A stretch of 22,631 nucleotides of DNA from Chloroflexota bacterium (GTDB taxonomy: Bacteria; Chloroflexota; Dehalococcoidia; UBA3495). The notes beneath the pieces are model-generated. The model worked only from the letters and a program-made list of their open reading frames with translations, was not told the DNA's origin and searched no databases. The stretch spans positions 16,308-38,938 of the forward strand of contig NZUD01000051.1 in the NCBI GenBank assembly GCA_002697005.1. The letters are read 5' to 3'. Shown piece after piece: positions 1 through 6,944 of this stretch. Both the position numbers and the translations under genes were made by a program. How positions within the stretch are numbered: position 1 is the first letter of the stretch; each line of letters starts with the position of its first letter.

Positions 1-65
1 ACGATATCCTCGGGAATGGGAGTGGGTCCAGGAGTCCTCAGGTTCTGGGCGGTAATATTTTGCAT
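1..65 (-). CDS. Class V aminotransferase (alanine-glyoxylate/serine-pyruvate type), N-terminal fragment
   Basis: Only about 21 codons lie in the window; the gene runs off the left edge. The start is the ATG whose complement is at 63-65, with an AAAGGA-type ribosome site about five bases upstream. The peptide contains NLRTPGPTPIPEDI. An N-terminal N-L-R-x-P-G-P-T-P-x-P motif is typical of the pyridoxal-phosphate alanine-glyoxylate / serine-pyruvate aminotransferase family, where it lies near the entrance to the active site. No catalytic residue (such as the PLP lysine) is visible, so the assignment rests on this motif and the well-placed ribosome site. A good promoter on the same strand at 157-185 supports a real gene. 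Confidence 0.62.
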   Translation of the reverse strand, partial: MQNITAQNLRTPGPTPIPEDI

Positions 66-91
66 GGATCCTTTCGTCCTAATCTAGCTGC

Positions 92-128
92 CGGCGTACG
101 CCGCATTTCACCACGCTTCGCGAAGCGT
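92..128. repeat. Two tandem palindromes in the aminotransferase leader
   Basis: CGGCGTACGCCG at 92-103 and ACGCTTCGCGAAGCGT at 113-128 are perfect palindromes whose centres are 23 bp apart, close to two helical turns. Both lie between the predicted transcription start (about 150) and the start codon of the leftward aminotransferase. They could be paired operators or RNA hairpins. No T-run follows, so a simple terminator is unlikely. Confidence 0.5.
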
Positions 129-156
129 AATTGGCCGACTGCCTAAACGGTAGATG

Positions 157-185
157 ATTATATCACCGTCATACGAGGCCGTCAT
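157..185 (-). promoter_or_regulatory. Extended -10 promoter for the aminotransferase
   Basis: On the minus strand TATAAT (complement of 157-162) is preceded by TGA, giving a perfect TGnTATAAT extended -10. Exactly 17 bases upstream is ATGACG (complement of 180-185), four of six matches to TTGACA. Transcription would start near 150, giving a leader of roughly 85 bases before the ATG at 65. The -35 lies inside the direct repeat at 166-190. Confidence 0.6.
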
Positions 186-190
186 ACGAG
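166..190. repeat. 12-bp tandem direct repeat in the -35 region
   Basis: CCGTCATACGAG occurs at 166-177 and 179-190, a 13-bp period. The repeats cover the spacer and -35 of the leftward promoter, so they may be regulator half-sites or a small duplication. Confidence 0.5.
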
Positions 191-750
191 TGCAAGTCTA
201 ACGAGGTACACCCGTATGGCACCACCCGCCAACACAGGGCATAGTGGAATAGATTGAGCGCCATGAACAGGTCGGCTGTATATGCTAGCAAACCAGCCAT
301 CACGGATGCGCCAACATCGAATAAGGCGAATCACATCTGTCTGAAATCCGGAAGCAACCAAACAGGAGAGATGGTCTCCGAAACAGGCTGCAAGTATCAG
401 GCTAAAGGGCAATGGCTGCAAAAAACCCTCTCCCCCGGCGATATCCTGCGTCAGCAAAGACCCTAAATCGGCTAAAGTTGCTTGTCACGGTGGGCATCCG
501 TGCCACACCTAACACAGCGTTGATAACCCATTTGCTTTCCAGGTAGCCGGTAATATAGGCCACGTTACTCGACTCTAAGCTGAACGTCCTCGAAGTTCGT
601 TGCAATGAAACATCGAGGGCCTCTAAGACCGGCCTGAAGTATATGCATACCTCTAGCAATTCTCTTGGCCGTGGATGAGTGATTGGATAACCTGCCGGAC
701 CTGCCTGGCCGGAAATAGTCTTGTTTTGAGGCTAATTTCTGGTTATGTCA

Positions 751-759
751 TGTTATAAT
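751..759 (+). promoter_or_regulatory. Extended -10 promoter of the uvrD/pcrA gene
   Basis: TGTTATAAT is a perfect TGnTATAAT extended -10. No good -35 is present at normal spacing, as is usual for extended -10 promoters. A start about seven bases downstream falls on or next to the A of the ATG at 766, which has no ribosome site. The mRNA is therefore probably leaderless. Confidence 0.6.
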
Positions 760-765
760 CAGCCC

Positions 766-3012
766 ATGGCTACAAGCTCCGGATTATTGGAAGGACTCAA
801 CCCTGCGCAGAAGGATGCCGTAGAGACTGTCGACGGCCCACTTCTCATCGTAGCTGGCCCCGGCAGTGGCAAGACCAGGGTCATCACCCACCGAATCGCC
901 TACCTGGTGCGCGAATATGGGGTAAAGCCATACAACATCTTGGCCATGACCTTCACGAATAAGGCCGCCAGGGAGATGCGCGATCGGCTCGACAGACTGG
1001 TGGGCTCCCGCAGCGATGCCCTTACCGTGGGCACATTCCACTCGTTCTGCGCCAAACTATTGCGCATAGAAGGCCATCATCTGGGTCTGGAGCCCAACTA
1101 CACCATATACGACGCTGACGACCAAACCACGATCATCAAGCAGTCAATGGAATTGGCGGAGGTCGATCCCAAACGCAACTCGCCCCGCGCCGTCCTAAGC
1201 ACCATCTCCAAAGCCAAAAACATGTTGTGGGACTCGCAGACGATGCTCAGGAACGCTGTCGACAACTACTTTGAGGAGACCTGCGCCCGCATCTACCACC
1301 ACTACGAAGAAATCCTGACCCGCAACAACTCCCTCGACTTCGACGACCTGTTGATGAAGTCGGTCCAGCTTTTGCAGGAGTTCCCAGAGGTCAGGCGGAA
1401 GTACCAGGAACGATATCAATACATCATGGTGGACGAGTTCCAAGACACTAACATCTCCCAGTACCAACTGGCGCGATACCTAGGTGAGTCGCACCAGAAC
1501 GTCTGCGTGGTAGGAGACCCCGACCAGTCGATCTATTCATGGCGCAGCGCAGACATCCGCAACATCCTGAGCTTTCAGAATGATTACCCCAAGGCCAAGA
1601 CTATCGCTCTAGACCAGAATTACCGTTCCACCGCCACCATCCTGGACGCCGCTAAGAACCTAATTTCCATCAACGGCCTGCGAATCCAGAAGGACTTGTT
1701 CACCGACAACTCAAAAGGAGAACTAGTGGAGGTTCGGGAGGCGTACGACGAAGGAGAGGAAGCGTCGTTCGTCATCGCCGAAGCTGAACGGCTGGTTCGG
1801 GAGAAAGGGTTCAACGCCGGCGACTGCGCTGTCATGTACCGAATCAACGCCCAGTCTCGGGCCCTTGAAGAAGCCTGCCTGCACAAGGGCACCAAATACC
1901 GGTTAGTCGGCGGCATCCGCTTCTACAAACGCCGCGAGGTCAAAGACCTGATGGCCTACCTGCACATGGTTCACAACCCGTTGGACGATGTGAACGTTGG
2001 CCGGGTGATAAACGTCCCTCCTAGGGGCGTCGGGGCCAAGTCCATGCAGCAACTGGCCGACTGGGCACGCAACCGCGGCATGGCCTTGTTTTCGGCCATG
2101 CAAGAGATTGCCGCTGCCCGGCTAGCCGACGAGGATTGCCCGGTTGCCATCACCAAGAAGGCCGCCACGTCACTGGCCGACTTCGCTGTGTTGATGGAGA
2201 ATCTAATCGAACTCAGCAAGCGTACTCCAGTGGTAGACCTAGTGGACAGAGTGGTCGAAGACACCGGGTTCCGGACATTCATCCAAAACGGCGAGGATCG
2301 CCCCCAGGAACGCTGGGAAAACATCATGGAGCTCCGCAACACGGCCCATGAGTTCAACGCCGAACCGCCACCCGATGGCCTGGCCACCCTGTTAGAACGC
2401 CTGGCTTTAGTGGCTGACGTGGACAGCTACGAAGACGCCGAAGACTCCATAACATTGATTACTCTGCACCAAGCAAAGGGACTGGAGTTTCCAGTGGTGT
2501 TCATAGTAGGAATGGAAGAAGGCCTGCTGCCCCACAGCCGGTCTCTGGACGACGAAGACCAACTTGAAGAAGAACGGCGGCTATGCTATGTGGGTATGAC
2601 GCGGGCCGAGAAGCGCCTCTACCTGACCCGAGCCTTCCGCCGGTCCATCTTCGGTGCCACTCGGCCCGGAGAGGCTTCCCGGTTCCTTCGCGACATCCCG
2701 GTGGAACTTATCTCATCAGGCAACAACCAGAGCAACGGAGGGATGGACAAACCGGGCGAAGGTTCCCGGACCAAGCGTCCCAGCTGGAACGATTGGCAGG
2801 CCCCCACGCCAGTCATCAACCGAGCCCAAGGCGCCACAGCTAAACCAAACCTGCAAGTGGGAGACTCCGTGCGCCACAACGCCTTCGGTGAGGGCGTCGT
2901 CACCGGCCTAGAGATAACAGCATCAGACACAGAGGTAACCATAGAGTTCACCGGCGGAGTAGGCCAAAAGCGCCTACTCCTAAGCTTCGCTCCTTTAGAA
3001 AAAGTCGGGTAG
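766..3012 (+). CDS. pcrA: UvrD/PcrA-type superfamily 1 ATP-dependent DNA helicase
   Basis: A 3'-5' DNA helicase that unwinds DNA in nucleotide excision and mismatch repair and removes stalled complexes. From the ATG at 766 it has 748 residues, normal for PcrA. Visible motifs in order are LNPAQKDAV (Q-like motif), Walker A GPGSGKT at 31-37, FTNKAAREM (Ia), GTFHSFC, VDEFQDTN (II, about 222), GDPDQSIYSWR (III, about 250), LDQNYRST (IV, about 283), TLHQAKGLEFPVVF (V, about 567) and YVGMTRAEKRLYLT (VI, about 608). The C-terminal GDSVRHNAFGEGVV is the Tudor-like PcrA tail that binds RNA polymerase in known homologues. An in-frame ATG at 745 is possible but lies upstream of the -10 box, so 766 is preferred. 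The gene seems to be transcribed alone. Confidence 0.95.
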   Translation: MATSSGLLEGLNPAQKDAVETVDGPLLIVAGPGSGKTRVITHRIAYLVREYGVKPYNILAMTFTNKAAREMRDRLDRLVGSRSDALTVGTFHSFCAKLLRIEGHHLGLEPNYTIYDADDQTTIIKQSMELAEVDPKRNSPRAVLSTISKAKNMLWDSQTMLRNAVDNYFEETCARIYHHYEEILTRNNSLDFDDLLMKSVQLLQEFPEVRRKYQERYQYIMVDEFQDTNISQYQLARYLGESHQNVCVVGDPDQSIYSWRSADIRNILSFQNDYPKAKTIALDQNYRSTATILDAAKNLISINGLRIQKDLFTDNSKGELVEVREAYDEGEEASFVIAEAERLVREKGFNAGDCAVMYRINAQSRALEEACLHKGTKYRLVGGIRFYKRREVKDLMAYLHMVHNPLDDVNVGRVINVPPRGVGAKSMQQLADWARNRGMALFSAMQEIAAARLADEDCPVAITKKAATSLADFAVLMENLIELSKRTPVVDLVDRVVEDTGFRTFIQNGEDRPQERWENIMELRNTAHEFNAEPPPDGLATLLERLALVADVDSYEDAEDSITLITLHQAKGLEFPVVFIVGMEEGLLPHSRSLDDEDQLEEERRLCYVGMTRAEKRLYLTRAFRRSIFGATRPGEASRFLRDIPVELISSGNNQSNGGMDKPGEGSRTKRPSWNDWQAPTPVINRAQGATAKPNLQVGDSVRHNAFGEGVVTGLEITASDTEVTIEFTGGVGQKRLLLSFAPLEKVG

Positions 3013-3305
3013 CCAACCAAACCGATCGGTCATTCCCGTGAAGGATGGGACGCAGGGACCCCAACCGGGGAATCAACAGTGGAATGCGGGCATGAACCCT
3101 CGCCTTGTATTCTTTCATTCTAATACCCAACCATCGGCCGAGATTCTCGAATGAGTCCGGCCTGTCGACGACACCTCTCCGCAATCCAATCAGTCCTAGG
3201 CAGCGCTCAATTAACCCCAGCCCGAGCCAGAATGGCAAGAATACGCTCTTCCGTCAGTCATCCAACGACTGCTGATCACTAATTGCCATAAACAATCCAA
3301 ACAGA
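3013..3305. other. Intergenic region, no gene supported
   Basis: About 290 bases between the helicase and the next gene. A short stem (CCCC-AACC-GGGG, near 3059-3070) is too weak to call a terminator. An open minus-strand frame covers it but runs into the helicase and has no recognisable motif. TGCCATAAA at 3284-3292 resembles an extended -10 for the gene starting at 3306. Confidence 0.45.
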
Positions 3306-4391
3306 ATGGAGCAACACGTAACGATGCCCAACGACCTAGATTCCCTCCAATCTTCTAGAACAAACATCCCAGACTCTCAGCGGGCTGTCCAGGACTACCT
3401 CTGGGAGCAGGGCTGGACCGACGGTTTACCTGTTATCGCGCCCACCGAGCCTCTGGTCCGCGAGATGCTATCCGGCTACGGCGGTCAGCCCCAAGACTCT
3501 CTAGGCCGCATCCAGCCGGGCAACTCCAACGTCACCTTGGAAAAACTAGCTGTGAACGCCGTGCTTGCTGGCTGCCTCCCGGATCACTTCCCCGTAGTGG
3601 TAGCAGCCATGAAAGCTGCCCTGCGGGACGAGTTCAATCTAGCTGGCAACGCCGTCACCACCGGAGGCGCGGGGCAAGTGCTAATAGTCAATGGCCCTAT
3701 TGCGAAAAAACTGAACATTAACGGTGACGCTGCCTGCTTCGGGCCGGGCTTTCGAGCTAACGCCGCCATTGGCCGTGCGCTGCGGCTAGCCATCCGGAAC
3801 CTAGGCGGACTGATTCCAGGAGATATGGACAAGGCCACCCTTTCTACACCCTACCGCTACAGCTTCTGTTTCAGCGAGAACGAAGACCTCAGCCCTTGGG
3901 AGCCACGGCATGTGGAATTGGGCTACGAACCCTCTGCTAGCACTGTGACCATAGCCGCCATCCTGGGCGTCTACAATGTCATGGAAAGCACAGTGGGCAC
4001 GGGAATCGAGGTATTGCGAACCATCGCCGGCAACATGCGCGGCATAGGCATCCCCGGCTACTATCACCTCGGCACACGCTCCCAGATCGTGCTGGTACTC
4101 TGCCCCGAGCACGCCGCCGAAGCCGCCAAGTCGGGTCTATCGAAAGCGGACGTCCGAGAGTACATCTACGCAAATGCCCGTATGCCCGTCCACAAGCTGA
4201 AAGACCTGGCCCACTACGGAAACCGAGTCTGGCCTAATTGGATTGACCAGACCAACGCCGATTCTCTGGTCCCTATCTGCTCGTCTCCGAAAGACATAGT
4301 GGTAATAGTAGCCGGCGGTGGAGGCCGCCATTCAGCCTGGATGTCCGGTTGGGTGACGCGGGTTTGCACGGAGGAGGTGGTGGCGAAATAG
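3306..4391 (+). CDS. Uncharacterised conserved protein with a WTDGLPVIAPTEP motif
   Basis: 361 residues, soluble, with no signal peptide or membrane segment. I recognise the pattern of an uncharacterised family seen in actinobacterial and Chloroflexota genomes, but I know no proven function. Landmarks are GWTDGLPVIAPTEPLV at 36-51, LEKLAVNAVLAGC ending at Cys90, GNAVTTGGAGQVLIVNGP at 114-131, the motif FGPGFRANAAIGRALRL at 145-161, and a C-terminal SPKDIVVIVAGGGGRHS at 327-343. Cysteines lie at 90, 144, 188, 266, 325 and 354. The glycine-rich segments suggest phosphate or cofactor binding, which is inference. The start may be 3306 or the ATG at 3324; neither has a clear ribosome site. Its downstream neighbour is an alcohol dehydrogenase with its own promoter. 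Confidence 0.8.
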   Translation: MEQHVTMPNDLDSLQSSRTNIPDSQRAVQDYLWEQGWTDGLPVIAPTEPLVREMLSGYGGQPQDSLGRIQPGNSNVTLEKLAVNAVLAGCLPDHFPVVVAAMKAALRDEFNLAGNAVTTGGAGQVLIVNGPIAKKLNINGDAACFGPGFRANAAIGRALRLAIRNLGGLIPGDMDKATLSTPYRYSFCFSENEDLSPWEPRHVELGYEPSASTVTIAAILGVYNVMESTVGTGIEVLRTIAGNMRGIGIPGYYHLGTRSQIVLVLCPEHAAEAAKSGLSKADVREYIYANARMPVHKLKDLAHYGNRVWPNWIDQTNADSLVPICSSPKDIVVIVAGGGGRHSAWMSGWVTRVCTEEVVAK

Positions 4392-4448
4392 GGTTCAGTC
4401 CGTCCCAAGGTATGCAAAGCGTTTAGGGGAACCCAATACCCCTACCAT

Positions 4449-4478
4449 TTGACACCGCACCTGCCCTTCCGCGATGAT
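4449..4478 (+). promoter_or_regulatory. Promoter upstream of the alcohol dehydrogenase
   Basis: A perfect -35 TTGACA (4449-4454) is followed after 18 bases by GATGAT (4473-4478), four of six matches to the -10 consensus. Transcription would begin near 4485, leaving a leader of about 45 bases that carries the AGGAGG ribosome site. Confidence 0.5.
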
Positions 4479-4529
4479 ACCCACGCTCACAAGAAACGAA
4501 TTTATTGAACCCATAGGAGGCGCTTGCAG

Positions 4530-5624
4530 ATGGTTAAGGCCGCCGTGTTGTATGAACAAAGGAAACCTTTGGTTGTTGAAGACTTGGAGCTGGACGACCC
4601 TAAAGACCACGAGGTCTTGATCAAGGTCGGCGCGGCCGGCATTTGCCGCAGTGACAGACACTATATGCACGGGGATGCCCCAACGGCTCTTCCCGTGGTT
4701 CTAGGCCATGAAGGCGCGGGCACCGTCGAAGCTGTCGGTCCAGGCGTGACTTCGGTCCGGCCCGGACAGCAGGTCATCCTATCGTTCGTCTCTTCGTGCG
4801 GCCGATGCAAGAGTTGCATCACCGGAAACTCCCACTTGTGCGACGCACACGCAGCGGCTGGCGCATTCATGTTCGACGGCACCACTCGTCTACACAAGGG
4901 CGACACTCGAATCCATCACTTTGGTAAGACCGCATTATTCGCCGAACACACAGTCGTCCCAGAAGCCGCCGTAGTGCCAATCGACGCCAACATCGGTATG
5001 GACGTAGCCGCCCTCATCGGCTGCTGCGTACCAACGGGCGTCGGCGCGGTAACCGCCAGTGCCAACGTGCAGCCCGGCAGCACCGTGGCAGTTATCGGTT
5101 GTGGTGGCGTGGGCCTTAACGTAATTATGGGGGCAGCTCTGGTCAACGCCAGCAAAATCATCGCCGTGGACATCGGAGAGGCTCAGCTCGAGTTCGCCAT
5201 GAAGTTCGGCGCGACCCACACGGTCAACGCCTCGGACAAAGACCCGGTGGCCCAAGTCAGGGAGCTGACGGATGGCAAAGGTGCCGACTACACTTTCGAG
5301 GTTTTCGGCTCAGCCGACACAACCAAAGCGGCTTACGACATGGCGGGCAAAAGTGGCACTGTTACCATCGTGGGCATCGCCCCGGTAGGCGCGGAGGCAG
5401 GGATCAACGCGGTGGACATGGTTCGGAACGAGAAAACCATGCGCGGCACCTATTACGGCTCCACCCACGCCAGTGTGGACATGCCCAAGCTACTTGATAT
5501 GTACCGAGCCGGCAAGCTAAATCTGGATGACTTGGTGGTGCGCCACTATTCCCTCGACCAGGTCAACGAAGCCTACGACGACATGGACAAAGGTGAAGTA
5601 GGTCGCGGCGTAATCATCTATTAA
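4530..5624 (+). CDS. Zinc-dependent alcohol dehydrogenase (MDR superfamily)
   Basis: Oxidises an alcohol or reduces an aldehyde with NAD(H). The ATG at 4530 is chosen over a TTG at 4524 because AGGAGG (4515-4520) lies nine bases upstream. 364 residues. Catalytic zinc ligands are Cys39 (GICRSD), His60/Glu61 (GHEGAG) and Cys165 (GCCVPTG). The structural zinc set is Cys90, Cys93, Cys96 and Cys104. The Rossmann loop is GCGGVG at 190-195, and Asp214 at the end of the next strand points to NAD rather than NADP. Overall it resembles class III-like or thiol/mycothiol-dependent formaldehyde dehydrogenase relatives, but the substrate cannot be read from sequence. The GNAT gene follows after 14 bases, so the two are probably cotranscribed. 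Confidence 0.92.
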   Translation: MVKAAVLYEQRKPLVVEDLELDDPKDHEVLIKVGAAGICRSDRHYMHGDAPTALPVVLGHEGAGTVEAVGPGVTSVRPGQQVILSFVSSCGRCKSCITGNSHLCDAHAAAGAFMFDGTTRLHKGDTRIHHFGKTALFAEHTVVPEAAVVPIDANIGMDVAALIGCCVPTGVGAVTASANVQPGSTVAVIGCGGVGLNVIMGAALVNASKIIAVDIGEAQLEFAMKFGATHTVNASDKDPVAQVRELTDGKGADYTFEVFGSADTTKAAYDMAGKSGTVTIVGIAPVGAEAGINAVDMVRNEKTMRGTYYGSTHASVDMPKLLDMYRAGKLNLDDLVVRHYSLDQVNEAYDDMDKGEVGRGVIIY

Positions 5625-5638
5625 GCAATAAGCTGACA

Positions 5639-6088
5639 ATGGAAGACCTGACCATAAAACTGGTGGATACTGAAACGGAGATGGAAGGGGCATTGGGAGT
5701 GAGGTTCCGAGTGTTCGTGTCGGAGCAGCAAGTGCCGATGGAAGAGGAGCTGGACGAGATCGACGCTTCCGCCACCCACGCCATAGCCATTCATAACGGT
5801 CAGGTCATAGCCACTGGCCGGGTGTTCTACCGGGACGAAGACAGCGCCGCCCGCATCGGCCGCATGGCCGTGGACTCTGATTGGCGCCGCCATGGAATCG
5901 GGGGACGGCTACTGAAGTTCCTCGAGCAAGAGGCCACGAAACAAGGCGTCACCACCTACATCCTTAACGCTCAAGTTTACGTCAAGGACTTCTACGCGGC
6001 CAACGGCTACGAGGAACGAGGCGAAGAATTCCTCGAAGCAGACATCGTCCACATCCTCATGCGAAAACAAGCTGCAAGTCCCGATTGA
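5639..6088 (+). CDS. GNAT family N-acetyltransferase (ElaA/YjcF-like)
   Basis: 149 residues. Transfers an acetyl group from acetyl-CoA to an amine; the acceptor is unknown. Acetyl-CoA motif A is seen as RIGRMAVDSDWRRHGIGGRLL at about 72-92, with R-R-H-G-I-G forming the pyrophosphate loop. The later part, LNAQVYVKDFYAANGYEERGEEF, is the typical motif B region with Tyr119 in a position often used as general acid. The ending HILMRK resembles ElaA/YjcF proteins. It starts 14 bases after the alcohol dehydrogenase without a strong ribosome site, consistent with translational coupling. Confidence 0.88.
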   Translation: MEDLTIKLVDTETEMEGALGVRFRVFVSEQQVPMEEELDEIDASATHAIAIHNGQVIATGRVFYRDEDSAARIGRMAVDSDWRRHGIGGRLLKFLEQEATKQGVTTYILNAQVYVKDFYAANGYEERGEEFLEADIVHILMRKQAASPD

Positions 6089-6098
6089 TGAGATTGGT

Positions 6099-6148
6099 CA
6101 GCTAAAATCTCTTCAACTATTTAGTCGAAAGGTGCGGAATTTTAGCTG
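6099..6148. repeat. 10-bp inverted repeat between convergent genes
   Basis: CAGCTAAAAT at 6099-6108 and ATTTTAGCTG at 6139-6148 are perfect complements with a 30-base loop. It lies just downstream of the GNAT stop and of the stop of the leftward NIPSNAP gene. It could be a weak bidirectional terminator or part of the recurring TAGCTGA motif described in the findings. The long loop and A/T-rich arm make it uncertain. Confidence 0.35.
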
Positions 6149-6155
6149 TCGGCCG

Positions 6156-6455
6156 CTAGGCTGCCAACTTTCCTTGTTCTAAGCTTTGAATATCCATCTT
6201 GGCTATGTGTTCGCCAGGCTGGCTTCCCAGGGATTTGAAGCCATCGGACTCGCGGAATGCGGCCTCTTTGGCGGGAACATCGTCACCGTCGGCGAATCGT
6301 CGAACCCAGATGAACTGGTTGTGGTCGGCATTGACCCATGTAGCAACTACAGGGATTCCCATCGCTTCGTGAGCCGGTTTGATGCCGGTCTCGAACAGTT
6401 TCACCCAAGAGTCCATCATTCCTTTGTTGATGGTGTAACTTCGCATCTGGTCCAT
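6156..6455 (-). CDS. NIPSNAP family protein, copy 1 (downstream)
   Basis: 99 residues forming a dimeric alpha-beta barrel (ferredoxin-like) fold, by family knowledge. The sequence begins M-D-Q-M-R-S-Y and continues TINKGMMDSWVKLFETGI, PVVATWVNADHNQFIWVRRF and HIAKMDIQSL, the standard NIPSNAP layout with R-x-Y at the start, a W-x-x-L helix and an IWVRRF strand. Family roles are mostly unknown; some alpha-beta barrel relatives are small oxygenases or isomerases. AAGGAGA (complement of 6462-6468) precedes the ATG. The protein is clearly paralogous to its upstream neighbour (shared YTINKGMMDSW), so the pair arose by tandem duplication. It is probably the last gene of an operon starting at 8037. 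Confidence 0.88.
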   Translation of the reverse strand: MDQMRSYTINKGMMDSWVKLFETGIKPAHEAMGIPVVATWVNADHNQFIWVRRFADGDDVPAKEAAFRESDGFKSLGSQPGEHIAKMDIQSLEQGKLAA

Positions 6456-6596
6456 AATTAGTCTCCTTCATTAAGCTAATGGCTATCAGCATCCAGCTGC
6501 CAACTTATTTCACCTAACCCGTCCGCAATCAGATATTTGATCTACGATCCAGGTAATCAATCAGCATCCGCGACGCAGTTGGATATTGTCAGCTAT

Positions 6597-6908
6597 CTAG
6601 GCCGCTTTCGCGGTCCGAAGCACTTCTTCCACCAACTTCACTTCCATCTTGGCGATGTGGTTGGTAGGTTTGTCTCCCAGCGCCTTACGTCCCGGAGACG
6701 CGAAGTAGGCCTTCTCTTTCTCTGGAATCTCTTCCGCGGTCTCAAAGGTCCGTACCCAGACGAAATCCGTCCGGTCAGGGCTCACATAGGTGGCCACAAT
6801 GGGAATCCCCAAGCCCTCGTGAACGGGGCGAATTTCCTTGTCAAATAACTCCAACCAAGAGTCCATCATTCCTTTATTGATAGTGTAAGTACGAATCTGT
6901 GCAACCAT
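6597..6908 (-). CDS. NIPSNAP family protein, copy 2 (upstream)
   Basis: 103 residues with the same order of elements as copy 1: an N-terminal I-R-T-Y-TINKGMMDSW segment, IPIVATYVSPDRTDFVWVRTF in the middle (split here as strand IPIVATYV and strand FVWVRTF), then NHIAKMEVKL. The two proteins are about half identical by eye, and the DNA around YTINKGMMDSW is almost identical, pointing to a fairly recent or constrained duplication. The ribosome site AGGAGGA (complement of 6913-6919) is strong. The gene lies 28 bases below the stop of the enolase-superfamily gene, so cotranscription with that enzyme is likely. Substrate unknown. Confidence 0.88.
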   Translation of the reverse strand: MVAQIRTYTINKGMMDSWLELFDKEIRPVHEGLGIPIVATYVSPDRTDFVWVRTFETAEEIPEKEKAYFASPGRKALGDKPTNHIAKMEVKLVEEVLRTAKAA

Positions 6909-6929
6909 TAATTCCTCCTAAAGTTGTTA

Positions 6930-6944
6930 TCAGCTATTAGCTGA
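6930..6944. repeat. Odd palindrome TCAGCTA-T-TAGCTGA over the enolase-gene stop
   Basis: A perfect 7+1+7 palindrome that contains the TAA stop of the leftward enolase-superfamily gene (complement of 6937-6939). The same half-site recurs in other spacers of this region. Confidence 0.45.

Larger units (their letters stand above)
66..765. other. Long divergent intergenic region (about 700 bp)
   Basis: Between the leftward aminotransferase and the rightward helicase. It holds two divergent promoters (157-185 minus, 751-759 plus), two tandem palindromes in the aminotransferase leader and a 12-bp direct repeat. Between about 183 and 659 the minus strand has open stretches in different frames that look like pieces of a hydrophobic protein; none is convincing alone (see findings). 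No tRNA or rRNA is recognisable. Confidence 0.6.

Noticed and set aside
182..457. 91-codon open frame on the minus strand in the first spacer
   Set aside because: No ribosome site or family pattern, and protein-like stretches switch frame here; treated only as part of a possible remnant.
254..466. 70-codon open frame on the plus strand
   Set aside because: No ribosome site, promoter or recognisable motif; composition looks non-coding.
745..765. Earlier ATG for the helicase
   Set aside because: It lies upstream of the -10 box of the only clear promoter and has no ribosome site; the family N-terminus fits a start at 766.
3059..3070. CCCC-AACC-GGGG stem as helicase terminator
   Set aside because: Only four base pairs and no T-run.
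2948..3238. 96-codon minus-strand frame after the helicase
   Set aside because: It overlaps the helicase 3' end antisense, lacks a ribosome site and has no family motif.
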